A stretch of DNA of 64,000 nucleotides from Benincasa hispida. Lineage: Eukaryota > Streptophyta > Magnoliopsida > Cucurbitales > Cucurbitaceae. Every line of letters starts with the position of its first letter. Position 1 is the first letter of the stretch. The position numbers and the translations under genes are program-made. A model generated the notes under the pieces. That model ran no database searches and was not told the origin of the DNA. It saw only the letters and a program-made list of their open reading frames with translations. Below, in pieces: positions 44,988-58,800 of this stretch. Location: positions 33,491,790 through 33,555,789 of the forward strand of contig NC_052349.1 in the NCBI RefSeq assembly GCF_009727055.1. Direction: 5' to 3'.

Positions 44988-46656
44988 ACCATAACATTGT
45001 TACAATGCAACCTAATGGAGGAGACCGTAGGATATGTTGACATGCGTCCTTCTCCCACTTACTATGAACACTTTCCCTATTCACATTGGTACTGACCCAT
45101 GCAAACACTTTCCAAAGGGAGGCTGCAAATCGAGCATGGATCTCATGGTGTAAACTCTTAGGGACGTGAGAGCTAAAATTTGATATATCCCATATATCAA
45201 TTTTCTCTCATTAAAGTATTCTACTATTTTATATTTTTATTATATTTAGTTAAAAACTGGCTAATGAATTTATCCAAATCCTTAATTTTCTCAATATAAC
45301 ATTTATATTGAATATTTTAAGAATACTTTATTTCATTTATTAAACTCTTTAATAAAATCAATCACCCATTGCATGCTTATAAAATATTTGCCCAATTCAC
45401 CTTCCAGGTCAAGTCTCAGGTGAAGGTGTTCCATTTCCATCAGCTTAAATACCCCCACCTAGACAGAACGTTCCTAAGACAAAAGTATTTTATGGGCAAT
45501 TATTTTATAAATTTAATCCTTTAATGGAATTCATTTTAGTCCTATAAAAACAAATTAAAAGATTAACCTATGTCTAATCTCATTAGCAATACTTCCAACA
45601 TAAATCTAGGTGAATTAATTGTAAACCATTTAAAAAAATTTGGACCTATGTTTGCATGCAACTCTTGATTATAGATTTTAATCTATCCCATTAAACATAT
45701 AACACTTAGATTTTAATGCCATATTAAAGCGTATAAATTTGCATCTAAGGACATTGATTAAATACAATAATTATATTTATCTAAGTAATGTCATGCTGAA
45801 TGTAAAACCCATTTTCATTGAAAAAGATATGACACTTATATTAATCAACCATGAAAATTAAGCGTCCACATTCATCATTCCACCATACATTATAACATCT
45901 ATAACAATGAATGATGCATGAATACACTTAATATAACATACATCCTTATAATATAACACTTATAGATTCATGAACATGCTAAATTAATCATGCATCCATA
46001 AAATATAACACTTATATTTAATCATGATGCACGAATATGTTTATCCTAAGGTGAAATTTTGAATCTATGTGGCATACATTATGTAATATAAATTCATAAA
46101 TTAATTTAAACATACATCAAATACATAATAAATTAAATAGAAAAAATTGGATCAAGTATTGGCACCTTAAAATTAATTAAATTAATATGACTATCTTATA
46201 TAAACCTAATTAATTAAAATAAACAAAACTAGGGCAAAGTCACAGAGGATCCGTGCCTTCATCAACAATCTTCCCTTTCGGAGCGCAACGGCGCTCAAAG
46301 TACAGCGTTCAAAATGTCGTAGCACTGACCAAATCACCGCGATGCTTAGGTTGGCGCTTCGACCAAAAGCTTCAAATCAGCCTCATTTCACTCCGTTTTG
46401 GCTCCATTTTCCACTGATCTCTACATCAACTCTTGCTCTTCAAACGACACCGACTTATAGACTCGGTAGCAAAAATTAAATGCCTAAAAAAAATACAACG
46501 GGACCTTACATTTTAATCTCATTAAAACGTAAACTAAGTTCCAAAAAATATAAACATCCAATTTTGCAAACCATTCATTCAAAATTCATATTTAAAACCC
46601 ACATTTCTAAACTGATGTTTGTTTAAAAAAATGCGAAGTACGAAAATGTAAGAAAT
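44988..46656 (-). other. Leader of element G, part 2
   Basis: Non-coding. The minus strand matches the copia leader boxes (CATAGGATATGTTGACA-like at 45030, the TTTGCATGGGTCA word near 45095, the CTCACGTCC word near 45165). AT-rich, with many ATAACACTTAT words. No gene seen. Confidence 0.75.
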
Positions 46657-46672
46657 TGGCTCTGATAGACCA
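46657..46672 (-). other. Primer binding site of element G, altered
   Basis: The minus strand reads TGGTCTATCAGAGCC, the tRNA-iMet site with two extra bases inside. Confidence 0.65.
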
Positions 46673-47833
46673 GGATCAAATCCTGAGCAAAAATATTAGG
46701 ATCACCTTGCATTGGGTTTTGCGAATTTAAGGAAACTAAACACAACAAACTAAATAGAACGAAATAGGATAAACATCATACTTTGCATACATTATAAAGG
46801 GAGAAACAAAGGAATGAATGGTTCTTACATTCGTAGATTTCAAAACTTCTTTAAATTCCTCTTGTTCTCCACGCGAACATCTTCTCAACTATCACTGACA
46901 TTACCACAAGAATAACCTTGTTATTCTCTAGGAATTTCAAGAGTTGGATGAGTGGTCTCCAATGCTTGGAAGAGGAAGAGGTAGAGAGATTGTAGAGAGA
47001 GTGTAGAGAGAATTATTTTGGAGGCTAGGGTATGTTTTCACAAAATCAATTTTTGTCCTAAATGGGCTAATAGGATGAATTTATGTGGAGAAAGATTTTA
47101 CCCCTTCTCCAAGTATTTTCCTTTTCACCCTTGATGTCAATTAGTTAAATAACCAATTATTTAATTAATTGGCACATTAATTAAATAACCATATATAAAT
47201 CTAATTTAATATATAGTTCATTAATTAAAATATAAGCATCACATGTTTATATGTTTCCATCTTTCTAACATTATAATTAATTAAATCTTCATGAATCTAA
47301 TTCACATGAATTAAATATTTGAATCTCATTCAAATATTTCTCTCTAACATATTTTGAATTACAGATCACATCAATAATTAATTATAATTAATTAAATCTT
47401 CATGAATCTAATTCACGTGAATTAAATATTTGAATCTCATTCAAATATTTCTCTCTAACATAATTTGAATTATAGATCGCATCTATAGTTAATTATATAT
47501 TAATCACATTAATATACAATTTCATCAGTTGATTCGAATAATTCAAATCATTTCTCATTAATATCCTTTAATGAATTAACAAGGAGACCTGGTGGACAGA
47601 CCAAAAGCTCCACCGATATGAGATTAATTTGCTAAACTCATTAACCAAATTAATCAATATTCATTAATTGTAGGTACATTCCATTAAAGACCCATAGTTG
47701 CACTCTTCTCACTGTAGATATATTTCTGTGTCTACAGATATAGACCAATAATGGCAAGTTGGTCCTTCACAAGTGTTCGTAACACTAATTGGGTCAAATT
47801 ATCATTTTACCCTTGGGTTACCTCTGCATCCTT
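46673..47833 (-). repeat. 5' LTR of element G, 3' portion (family 4)
   Basis: The minus strand shares the general copia LTR words (ACAGTGAGAAGAGTGCAACTA-like, GGTCTTTAATGGAATG) but differs from families 1-3. Cut at 47834 by insertion of H. It contains a 111-bp tandem duplication. Confidence 0.7.
47272..47490. repeat. 111-bp tandem duplication in G LTR
   Basis: AATTAAATCTTCATGAATC, AATTCAC.TGAATTAAATAT and TTCAAATATTTCTCTCTAACAT recur in order with a 111-bp period, nearly identical between copies, so the duplication is relatively recent. Confidence 0.85.
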
Positions 47834-49707
47834 TGTTGGGAATGTCCTAAACTCGTAGTTCGTAAATATTGTTAACATATTCTATTCTATAAAAATCCAA
47901 TAAACAAATCCATGGCTATAATATGACTACTTAAACTTTATGTGGCGACATAAAAGATGATCAAGTTTTAGTATATAGCCAAAATGGTCTATAAGTATAT
48001 TGATGAGATTGGGTACCTCATCCTGGTGACACTATTGAATGCATCCTATTTTGTATACTGATACAAATGATGTGATCCAAAAATCATTCATGTGGAGACA
48101 TGTGAGTGGGGGCATCCTGTGTAAGGAGTTTGCATAAGATTGGACCTCGAAATAACCACTTTTCATTATAACAACCATTTACTATTAAAACTGACTATTT
48201 CAAATTCAATGACCCAGGGTAACTCGATCTTAATCCTGAGCTAACTATGAACTCCTGTTTATTCGAGATTATCCTTTGATCTGCATAGGTGAGAGTAGTC
48301 CAACAATACTGCTCAACAAGCCTCCCATTTTAGGAATAAGACTAGATAGATAGCTTGGGACATAACTTTGTAAGATGGAATTCACTCCTACCCGACTTAG
48401 GGTTAGTAGATAAGTTGTTCTCTTAAACGTTGATGCCCAGTCTTCAACAATGGGGCCCCTCCCTCTCGTGATTAAGAGGCTCATGATTTATAAGTTGGAG
48501 TATAAATCAATTGTTCAATGGAGAATCAGTTGGAGCTTAAAGAGCAAGATATATTTATAGGGGTAAAACGGTAATTTTGACCTAGCTGTAAATACAAATG
48601 ACCTGTGAAGGATTGACTTACTGATTATAGTTAAAATGGACATAAATATAACTACAGTGAGAAAAGTGCAACTATCGAGCTATAGTGGTATGTCTTGGTA
48701 GTTAATGAATAGTAATTAATTCAGTTTAAAAAGTTTAAACAATTAAATGCAAATTGTTGAAGCTCATAATCTATAGGTCCATAAAGTCCCTCTACTAACT
48801 CGTAAATTGGATTAGTGAATTGAGTGAATTTGATGAGATTTGAAATTAGGGTTTAGAATTTGAAATGTTCAAATTAAATTAGGGTTTCTGTTAATTCTAT
48901 TTGATAAAATTGAAACGTTTAATCTTGTTGAAATTAAACTAAATTAGAGAGTTCAAAATATTTAAATATTGATCTAAATATTAGATGAGATGTAATATAA
49001 TATTTAATATTTGATATTAAATTTTATTAGTTAAAATTAGTTGAATTAAATATCCAATTTTATTCAAATTTTGAAATTGTTCAAAATTAGAAATTTTATT
49101 AATTAAATTTTGAATTTATTGAATTTCAAAATTATAAAATTAAAATTGAATTTGATTTTTGAAAATTAAATTTTCGTTAAATTAAAGTAATTAAAATTTG
49201 AAGAATTAAAATTGAATTTAAAATTGAAAGTGAGAAAATCCAATCTTGGATTTTTCCACTCAATTTTATACCTCATGTCACTTCAATTTCAATGGAATTT
49301 GAAGTGGCATCAGGCATATTAAGTTTATTGCATGATTTTCATGTATATATTGGAGTTTTGAACTTTAATTCAGACAGGATGCAATCTGATTAAACCCAGA
49401 AAATTCTGTAGAAATCACCCCTATACAAACCCTCTTCTTTCTCATAAACAACCAGCTCAACTCAGTGTTTCCACCACACAATCCAAGCAAGAGATTAGTA
49501 GAGAAGATCTCTGTGGTAGTCTATTGTAAGTTTGAAGCATCAATTTGTGGAATTTAGCTGGATTGAAGAGTATTCATCAAAGGTATTGTGTTCAAGAAAC
49601 CCTCTTTTGAAATTGTTTTTCAAATGCATGTTTTAAACTCAAATTAAGTTTTATTAGAGTGCTTATTGATTTTGATGTTCTCCGCTGCTTGTTAATTTAC
49701 TCTATCA
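47834..49707 (+). repeat. 5' LTR of H
   Basis: 1,874 bp, TGTTGGGAATG...CTCTATCA. It is the complete reference for the fragments at 5845, 6349, 11967 and 20043. Very AT-rich at 48880-49230. Confidence 0.88.
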
Positions 49708-49709
49708 AT

Positions 49710-49722
49710 TGGTATCAGAGCA
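49710..49722 (+). other. Primer binding site of H
   Basis: TGGTATCAGAGCA, two bases after the LTR end. Confidence 0.9.
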
Positions 49723-51184
49723 TCATGTAAGTATTCAATTCGAGTTAATTTTGGCTTGGTGGGTGTTTTTCATAAGTTGTATGAAAATGACGAACTGATA
49801 TGGTTTTTCTGAGTTTTAGTATTGAATTCTCTTCAATTATGTTGTATTTCTTGTAATTGGCTCTTGATTGATGGGCCTTAATGTGTGATCAAAGTGTCTG
49901 TAATTCGATTGGAGTCATTAAAGTTGAAATTATGTTGTAACTGAAGAAATAAGTGAAGAAGGTCGAGCATGAGAAACTGGTTTTTCAGCCACTACCCTAT
50001 TCTTCATACTCGATGCTAGATGGCATACTCGATGCTCAATGGCATACTCGATACTTGATGGCATACTCGATGCTTGATGGCATTTTCTCGATGGCATACT
50101 CGATGCATGATGGCATTTACTTGATGGTACTTGATTACTCGATTACTCAACGCTCAATGGTGGTACTCAATTGCATTTTGCCCGGTTCAACCATTTTTTT
50201 TAGCACTAGAGGTCCGGTTCAAGAAGTTCAAGATCGGTTTAGGGAGGTTCAAGTGATCCAATAGTGTTTTTGAGCCAATTTTGGTTATTATTATAATAAG
50301 TAGACCTTTGTTTACTTGAGAATGCTAAAACTAAACCATATCAGTTTTTGTTTAATTATTTATGCATGTGATGTATGTTATAATTAAATAAATCTTGTAT
50401 ATGCATATAATATGCCATTTAGATTTAAAATCCCACCATGCATGCATAATATTATGTTATAATTAGTTATAATGTATAGTATGCATGTTTTAAGGTTTAT
50501 TAAAATAAATGTAAGTGTTATGTTAATTTTGAATGCCTTTGATGTATGTTATAGTTTGTAAGCATGTCTATTATTTGTATATATAAGTTGTTATAATTCT
50601 GAATTAGACATTAAAATCCATAATAAAGATAACTAACATGCTCACTTAGGTTAACAACTTGTTTTAATAGTTAAAACAGGTCGTTATCTTATAAAATTTG
50701 ATTACAAACTAAATCGATTCATAATCCTGTCTAAGGTTGGGGGTACTTAAGTTGACGCTTTACGTCACACCTCCTACCTGGGGATTATGACCGAAATATT
50801 GAGCGTTGTTAACCGATTTTTTGAGCTTGCGTGAGCGGTGTGAGGTTTAAAATTGGTTTAAACACCTAGACATTGTAGGTTAAAATCCAAATATAAACGT
50901 TATACTTGGATAAAATCATATAGACTTAGGTGGTTTAAAATTAGCCGTAATATACCTAAGTAAAAGAATACCCAAACATTTAGAATACTTCAGTAGGAGA
51001 TTAACGATATATTCAATATATCGTTTTTAGCTCTCACGACCCCAAGAGTTCACACCGTGAGATCCATGCTCGGCTTCGTGTCGCTTTTACCGCGACTACT
51101 CCATTCGAAAAGTGTTTGCATTGGTCAATAACAAGGTGAATAGAGGAAGTAATTCATAGTAAGTAGATGAAGGAAATGTGTCAA
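49723..51184 (+). other. Leader of H with ACTCGATG repeats
   Basis: Non-coding. Repeats of ATACTCGATGC/GGC lie at about 49995-50150, then leader boxes as in unit 1 (TTTAATTATTTATGCAT, AGTAGGAGATTAAC, GCTCTCACG). The frame across the repeats (49953-50264) is a repeat artefact. Confidence 0.8.
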
Positions 51185-53036
51185 TGTTGGGTTTTATGTC
51201 CAAAAGCTCGTGGTTTGTAAATAATAAAACTTATTCTGAAAAATTAATAAGTTGTTATTGAATATATGAATTGCTTATTTCATTTTAGAAATAAATCCAA
51301 TAAACTAAAAGATCCATGACTATTACATGAGTACTTGAACTTTATGTGGAGACTTAAAAGTGGATCAGATGATGTAGATGTTATAAAGGAGTTGTAAAGT
51401 GCTACAAACGATGTGATCCTAATTCGTACATGTTATGACATAAGGAGTGGGGGCGTCCTGTGCAATGCATTTGTACAAGATTGGACCACGAAATTAGTCA
51501 CTCTTACTTTATAACGGTGTTTACTGTTTAAGATAGACTATTTCAAAGCGATGACCTAGGTAACTTGACCTAAATCCTTAGCTAACTATGAACTCTTGTT
51601 TATTCGTGATTATCCTTATATTTGCATAGGTGAGGGTTGGCTCAACAATGTCGACTAAATAAACCTCCATTTCAGAGGTAAGAACGGGTAGATAGCTGGG
51701 GACATAGGGTGCAAGATGGAATTCACTCCTACCCGTTTTTAGGAATAGTAGAGATGTTATTCCCTTAAGTGTTGACTCTGGATCTTGAACAATGGGCCCC
51801 ACCTTCTCGTTTGGCCCGAGAGGGACTCAGTTTGTTAATTGGATCACAAATCAATTGTTCATTAAAGGATCAGTGTGACTTAAGGAACAAGAGGTAATCT
51901 TAAGGGTAAAATAGATTTTTGACCCAACCGTTATTACGAACAACCTGTGAAGGCTTAACTTACTAATTATGGTTATATCAAGTGGATATAACATATCTAC
52001 AGTGAGGGAAATGCAACTATGGGCTTTAGTGGAGTGACCCATTAGTTAACCAATTGAGGTTAATTTGGTGTAAAGAGTTTAGCCAATTAATCTCGAATCA
52101 TTGGAGCCCATGATCTATAGGTCCACGAGGTCCCCCTACAAGCTTGTAAATGAATTAGCCTTAGAGTAGTGTGATAAGTTAATTTGACATGTTCAAATTA
52201 GAATTAAGGGAATTAAAAATTATATGTAATATAATTACGCGTTTAATTTTTGAATTAAACAGAATTGGAGAATCAATTAATAGTTAAATATGATTTAAAT
52301 ATTAAATTCATGAATAGAGATTCATGATGGTGGAATTAGTGTTAAATTAATTTAATATTTGATATTGAAGTAATTATAATTAATTAAATTGTTTAATAAA
52401 TATTTATTATTAATTTTATTAGAAAATTAATTAATGAATTAATTTTGTAAAATTGATAAAATTTTCAATTTTGAAAACAAAATTTATTTTGGAAATCAAT
52501 TTGAAAATAAAAAAATTGGAAGAGGTAGAAAATGAGAAAGTGGGAGAATTTCACTTTCTTCATCAACTAGCTCTCTCATTTCCCATCTTCTTCTTGAATC
52601 AATCTCCAAGCATGATCTACTCCTCATGCAGTAACCTATTTTGCATGATGGTCTTGCAATAAATAGAGAAGGTTAGGCTGAAAATCGTGCATGCAAAACT
52701 GAAGCACTTGATGGGTTTTTGCTGAAAAACTTTCTGGTTGAAGGTGTTCTTCCACGGTGCTGCAATGTGCCTCTTCTCCAAATTTACTTTATTCAAGCTT
52801 ATTTTGAGTCCCACAACTAAATCTAAGGATTCAAGAGAATGGTAGGGAAGGCCTTGAGGTGGTTCACAAGAAGATTTGGAGAAGACTTGCAGCTGAATTT
52901 GAGATTCAAGTGATTCTACAAAGGTATGTCTTGAAACTCTCTTATCAGTGTATGATCATGCTTAATTGAAGCCAAAATTAATGAATTAGAATGTTTAATC
53001 CTTGTTGCTTTTGCTGCATGCTGATATCTTCCAACA
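51185..53036 (+). repeat. 5' LTR of I
   Basis: 1,852 bp, TGTTGGGTTTTATG...ATCTTCCAACA. Long matches to LTR A. Confidence 0.87.
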
Positions 53037-53038
53037 AC

Positions 53039-53051
53039 TGGTATTAGAGAA
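53039..53051 (+). other. Primer binding site of I, decayed
   Basis: TGGTATTAGAGAA: the tRNA-iMet site with two changes. Confidence 0.75.
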
Positions 53052-54383
53052 TCATTTAAGTATTCAATTTTGTTTAATTTTGGTGTGATGGGTGCTTTTC
53101 ACGAGTTATAATAAAATGGTCCACTGATATGGTTTTATGAGATTTGGCATTTAAATTCTCTTTCATTCCTTAGTTAAATTTGTAATCAAATCTTGTTTAA
53201 TGAGCTTATATGTGTGCTCAAGAGTCTATAATTTATTTGGAGCCATTAGAGTTGTAGAAAACTGGATTGTGAGCTTCTGTCCAGTCAGCATTGCAACACT
53301 GCCCTTGAGCGTCGCGATGTTGCTCATAGTGGAGTGAGGAACGAGTTTCACTGAAGTGTGAGGATCAAGTTTTTCTTTCTACGAGCCGTCGAGGATCGAG
53401 TTTCAACTAAACCAGAAAAGTTTGATCGACTTGACGAGCATTGACCAAGCGAGGAAACGAGTTCTGGTCCGATTTGACGTTCGAGTGAGCGAGTTTTAAG
53501 TCGGTTTGATTGGTTCTCTTCTTGTTTGATCCGGTTCAGATTCAAAAGGGTTTTGGATGGTCTGGGTTAGGTGGTTCACGTCTGGTTCAAGCTGTTCGGG
53601 TCTGGTTTGGAGCGGTTCAAGCGGTTCGAAAGAGTTTTGGAGTTGTTTCTTGCTGGTTCTTATAATATTTAGGCTTTTGTTTGCTTGAAAATGCCAAAAA
53701 TAAAACCATATCAGTTTGTGTTTAATTATTTATACATGTGATGTATGTTATAATTAAATAAATCTTGTATGTACATACAGTATGCCATGTAGATTTAAAA
53801 TCTCACCATAGGAAGCATGTGACATTCATTAAAAGTATGTTATAAAGTGTTATAATATATAGTATGCATGTTTAGGGTTTCTTTTATTTAATATAAATGT
53901 TATATTAAATATTGAATGTCTTTGTTGCATGTTGTAGATGTTTAGCATGTCTAAAATTTTATAAGTTGCTATAAAATTGGGTTAGACATTTAAAAATTCA
54001 TAACAAAGAACAGTTACATGCTCACGTAAGTTAACCACTCATTTTAATAGTTAAAATAGGTCGTTAACACTTATAAAAATCAGGTTACAAACTCAAACTG
54101 GTATATAATCCTTTCGAAGGTTGGGGGTATTGAAGTTGACGGTCTACGGAACACCTCCTACCTAGGGATTATGGTCGAATAATTGAACGTTGTTAACCGA
54201 TTTTATGTGTAATACGTGAGCGATGTGAGATTTTAAAATTGGTTTATCACCTATACATCGTAGGTTAAATCCAAATATAAACGTTATACTGGATAAACAC
54301 CTAGACTTGTTTGTTTAATTACCGGAACAAGCCTAAATGTATACCCTATTTAACATTAGAACATTTCAGTGGGAGTTTAATAA
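53052..54383 (+). other. Leader of I
   Basis: Non-coding. The distal half is collinear with the leaders of H and units 1/2. The proximal part has GGTTCAAG/GGTTCG words instead of the ACTCGATG block, so this part of the leader was exchanged between families. Confidence 0.72.
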
Positions 54384-56507
54384 TGTTGGGGATGATGCCC
54401 TAAAGTCTCGTGTCCTGTAGTTTGTAAACAATTTGTACGAATGTTTGTGATGTATAATATATGATATTTACTTCACTTCTTGACTTTGCACATTGGATGT
54501 TTTTATTTGCTTTACCACAAACCAATAAACTAAAATCCTTGGTTGTCATTATGTAATTTAAGCATGTATGTGGTGACATACAAGTGGATCATGTCTTAAG
54601 AGATAACCAAAATGGTCTGTAGTATATGGATATAGGAGGGAAACCTTATCCTGGTAACGCTACGGATGCGGCACGCTTTGTGGAATGGTTACAAATGTTG
54701 TGACTTACCACAGATGGTCGAATTTTGATCATTCATGTGGGGACATGCGAGCAGGGGCTTCCTATCAAAAAATTTGCATAAGACCTGACCACGAAATGTT
54801 AACATCTCATTATATAACGCCGTTCATGATAGAGACTTCACTTCGCTAGTACGTCACTAGGATGACCATAGGTAACATGACCTCACTCTTGAGTGAGTTA
54901 AGAACTCCTGCCATTGAGGGCGGTTCTTTGATTTGTATGGGTGCGAGTAGCCAGGCCGCCGACTCAAACCTATCACTTTAGGGATTCGTCTGATTTGGGA
55001 ACTGGTAACTCAGCTACATAAGATGGAATTCACTGCTTACCCGAAGTAAAGGTAAGTAGATAGATTGCTCTCTTAAGGATTGATCTCAGGGCTTAAACGA
55101 TGTGGCGCCACACACCTTCTCATGGCTCGAGAGGTGTTCACACATAGTAGGACTATGTTGTATTGTTCATTAAAGGGATCAGTGGTACTTAAGGAGTAAG
55201 ATGTAACTACAGGGGCAAAATGGTTAATTGGCCCAACTGTACTTACGAGCATCTGTGAAGGGTTATCGTACTGATGATTGGTTATATCTGATGGACACAG
55301 AAATATATTTATGGTAAGAAGAGTTCAGTTGTCGGTCTTTAGTGGAATGCCTGGTAGTTAACAGATGGTGGATCTTGTGACTAAAGAGTTTAGTCAGCTA
55401 TTTACGTACCGTTGGAGCTTTGAGCCATACGTCCATAAGGTCCCTTGGTATCTTGGATACAAGTTAAGAATTAGTTTTTGGGCTAGTTTGAAATTTCAAA
55501 TTGACAAGAGGAAGTTCGATCATATATGATATAATTGAACTAGTTAATTATGTATGATATGATTGACTAAATGTATGAGATACATTAATTTGGAGGAAAT
55601 TGGATATAAATATGATTTATGTCAAGTAGAGGAGAAAAAACTATGGCTGATATATGATATCAAACTATAGGTTATGAATATAATATGATTATATTTATTA
55701 ATTTATTAATTGGACAGTTATGAGATAATTGTCCGGCCTTTTTCTCCGTAAGCATGCATTAGTGGGAAGCTCAATTCAGTTTTGGTAACTGAAGAATAAA
55801 ATGAAAATGGTTTTGATTTTGCAAAATATACGCATAATTGCTAACAGTATGAATTGTATTCCATCACTTAGTATTTTCAGAGCTTATACGATAGCGCCAG
55901 CTTACTAAACAACCGCATTCACCCACGCGTGCTTTCCTGAATGATTGCTTACCATTTACTAAATGATTTCTTGGCGTCCGAGCCTTACTAAACAATCGTA
56001 TAGACGATCGCCTAGCTTTTCCTACATGATCGTGTACCTCACCTAAACGATCAAGCACCTTGAATATACGATAGTCGTTCCCTTCTCCCACTTGCTTGAT
56101 CTTTTTTCATGATAGCCTTTCCTCCTCACCTCTACCAAATCCGAACAAAGCCCACACTTTGGATTCTCTTCGAGAATACTAAAGGCTCTGAGTGGTGGTG
56201 TCGTCCCTATTTCCTATTTTTCGTGCGAAGCCGTCCGTTGTAGACGACCAGAGTGGTGCTGAACGATTGCTTTCTAGTCTAGTGAGAGCGAAAGGAGTTC
56301 GTTCGTGGAGAGAGCGAGTGTTTCCGAGAAGAAAGTCTTCAACTGGTATGTTTATTCATTCTCTTGTCATTTATCCTTTAAGCATGCCAGTAATTTAGTG
56401 TTGTTAATGCATATATGTATGTGTGAATGTATATGTGGAAATTCTATCACAATGAATTGGAAAGATCTGCTTTCGGTCATAGGTACTCTTGCATAAGAGT
56501 TCCTTCA
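54384..56507 (+). repeat. 5' LTR of D2
   Basis: 2,124 bp, TGTTGGGGATGATGCC...TTCCTTCA. It is the full-length partner of solo LTR D1. Rich in ACGATCG words at 55880-56100. Confidence 0.88.
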
Positions 56508-56509
56508 AT

Positions 56510-56522
56510 TGGTATCAAAGCT
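56510..56522 (+). other. Primer binding site of D2
   Basis: TGGTATCAAAGCT, the iMet-type site with small changes. Confidence 0.82.
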
Positions 56523-58800
56523 AGGTTTCTGATATTTCATATTCATTGATGCAAAGAATTGCATTTATATTCTCGGTGGGTGAAGCATGTCTACTCTCTG
56601 TTTTAAGTGTTAATTCATTTGTGGATGTGTGGATTAATGGAGTTTCTTGGATGAAGCCTCGGTTTGTTAAATTCTTTTACATTTCCAGTTAATTGTAAAG
56701 GCCCTTGCATTTTTGGGCATAATTAATTGCTATCGAGTCTGTGTTCAAAGTTAGTTTGAGTCTTTGAGTCATTCGTGAAGAAGCATCGTAGCAAGGGTTG
56801 TTGTTCATGGGCTAGACGATTGTTGAGTATCAGATACTTGGGTGTCATTTAAAGTGCGCGCACAAGATGATCGTATAGTTCAGTAAGCCTCATCGCTTAG
56901 TTCCTGACTATACGATCGCAAAGTAAATCGTGTGGCACATCATTTACCTTTCGCGTGTTAAGCGATCATCTAGACGATCAGGCTTCACAACTTCATTGTC
57001 GTCTAATAGACTGTCTAACATTCGCGCTATCGTCTAGTGTGCACTGCACGATCGTTTACCTGGAGGCGTTTACTAAATGATGGGAGCTTCACTCGACAGT
57101 TCAAGACCCGGTTCGCCTATGAATCGGTTTGCTCAGTGGAAACATGTAATAGATAGAATTTTTCATTCCGGTTTAAGAGGTGGTACATCCCGGTCCATTA
57201 ATCTGTAGTTTTATTATACATGAGATGTATGGTTTATTTTATATGTCATATGGTATGCACATATAGAAAAATCCCACCTTAGGTTATGCATTGATCATAC
57301 ATCATCTCTTTATTATAAGTGTTATGATTTAGAGAAGCATGATTTAAATTACGTAAGAGCATGCTCATGCATCATATAATATAAGAGTTATATTTATGCA
57401 TGCATAAGGCAATGACATGCACCATCTTTATACTATAATTGTTATAGTATAAGGGTGTATGGAAAGCATGTTTACTTGGTTGTTGCTTGTATATAAAGGT
57501 TATGTATAGTAATGACCGGACATTGCATGAAGCATGACACATAGGTTAAATTTATAAGCGTTATAAATACCTTTTTGTGTAGAAATGTATGTTTTAGTTG
57601 TTTCTTTTTAAAGGTTAAAGAAAAATTAGAACTAAAATCAATAAAAAAGACATGCATGCTCACTTAGGTTTAATTCATGGTTTTAAAATGTTTAAAACTT
57701 GGATGACATAGACCTAAGGTCACGGTTCTAGTATGATTAGTAATCCTTAGGCTTTAATCTTTTAATCAGTTTAATAGGATTAAATTGACTAATAAAAGGT
57801 TAAAGTGTAACAAATCTATCTATAAGGGACATTTTGTCTAAGGCGGGTTCTGTCTAGGCTGGGGTATATAAGTTGATGGAAACATAATACCCCTACCTTG
57901 GAACCTACCTAGAAAGGTGAATTAGATAGATTTGATTCATGCATGCAAGTTAAACATAGTCTATTAAAGAGTTTAAATGTGACTACTTGAACTTGTTCTA
58001 TTTCAAAGATAAAAGTTGTTTTTTAGCTGATTTAATAAATGACTTAGACTAAAATTAGTTTCCGGATTGTCTAGGTTAATGAACCCCTAGGTAGAACATT
58101 CAGTGGGAGGTACTTGGGGCATATGATGATTCATTTAAACTTCTCACGTTTCTCCCTTGTAGTCCACACTGTGAGATCTACCCTTGGCCTCGTGGCACCC
58201 TGGGAGTGTCCCCCTAAAGGATGGTATTTGGGTAGATCAATATCAAGGTAGATGGGGAGAATGTTCAGAGTAAATGAGAGTGGGAAGTGCACAACATATT
58301 CCACAGTCTCCCTCGTTGGATTGAATAAAGTTTCAGCGGATCCCCTCGAGGCACCCTGGGAGTGTCCCCCTATAGGATGGTAGTTTTGCGCGTTGCTTTA
58401 TTTGATTTCCTGTAAGAGGGTAAGATTTCTTAGTCTCTTGTTCTAATTTGCTTCTTTCCTATGGTGGGCTCATTAGGGAGGGACTCTGGCGCCGAAAGCG
58501 AGGGGTCATACTTACGCGGAATTGTTAAAGGTTAATAGTTCTGGACTGAATAAATGGTGGCTATTAGGTTCAGTTCCAAGGGTTGGTTCTGCATGATGGT
58601 GGAGAATGTCTCATCCCAGTGAAGGAGCATCTGATCACCCCACCGGTGACGTTTGTCCTACCTCGTTGGGGCATCATTGCAAAATAGAAGTCTTATTCAC
58701 TTAGGGTACTTAGAAACTGTTTTGCTCAAATTAATTGGTTAAAATATGGTTTAGCAAAGTCTTGTAAAAGTTTGTTCGTTTTATAGCAATGGTTTTTAAA
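56523..58800 (+). other. Leader of D2
   Basis: About 2.3 kb non-coding. It includes two copies of AGGCACCCTGGGAGTGTCCC-like sequence (near 58190 and 58350), a leader box AGTGGGAGGTACTTGG, and GATCGT/ACGATC words. No gene seen. Confidence 0.72.

Larger units (their letters stand above)
21301..47833 (-). mobile_element. Antisense Ty1/copia element G, split by later insertions
   Basis: Four collinear minus-strand pieces form one element: RT/integrase C-terminus (21301-22356), integrase to gag (34516-36920), leader (44988-46656) and 5' LTR (46673-47833). The first two rejoin exactly within the integrase WGY-A segment with the 5-bp repeat CATAC on each side of the inserted DNA (22352-22356 and 34516-34520). 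The second and third rejoin in the leader across element F. RT beyond the AFLN region, RNase H and the 3' LTR are missing at the left end. Confidence 0.8.
47834..51184 (+). mobile_element. Copia element H (family 2), 5' LTR and leader
   Basis: A complete LTR, PBS, tandem-repeat leader and conserved leader boxes, then cut by insertion of I within a stretch reading GGAAATGTGTCAA. The leader is collinear with units 1 and 2, which identifies the family. Its coding region lies beyond the window or is lost. Confidence 0.85.
51185..54383 (+). mobile_element. Copia element I (family 1), 5' LTR and leader
   Basis: A complete LTR and PBS, then a leader without the ACTCGATG block, cut by D2 at AGTGGGAGTTTAATAA. 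It is inserted in H after GTCAA, the likely target duplication; the other copy is outside the window. Confidence 0.83.
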
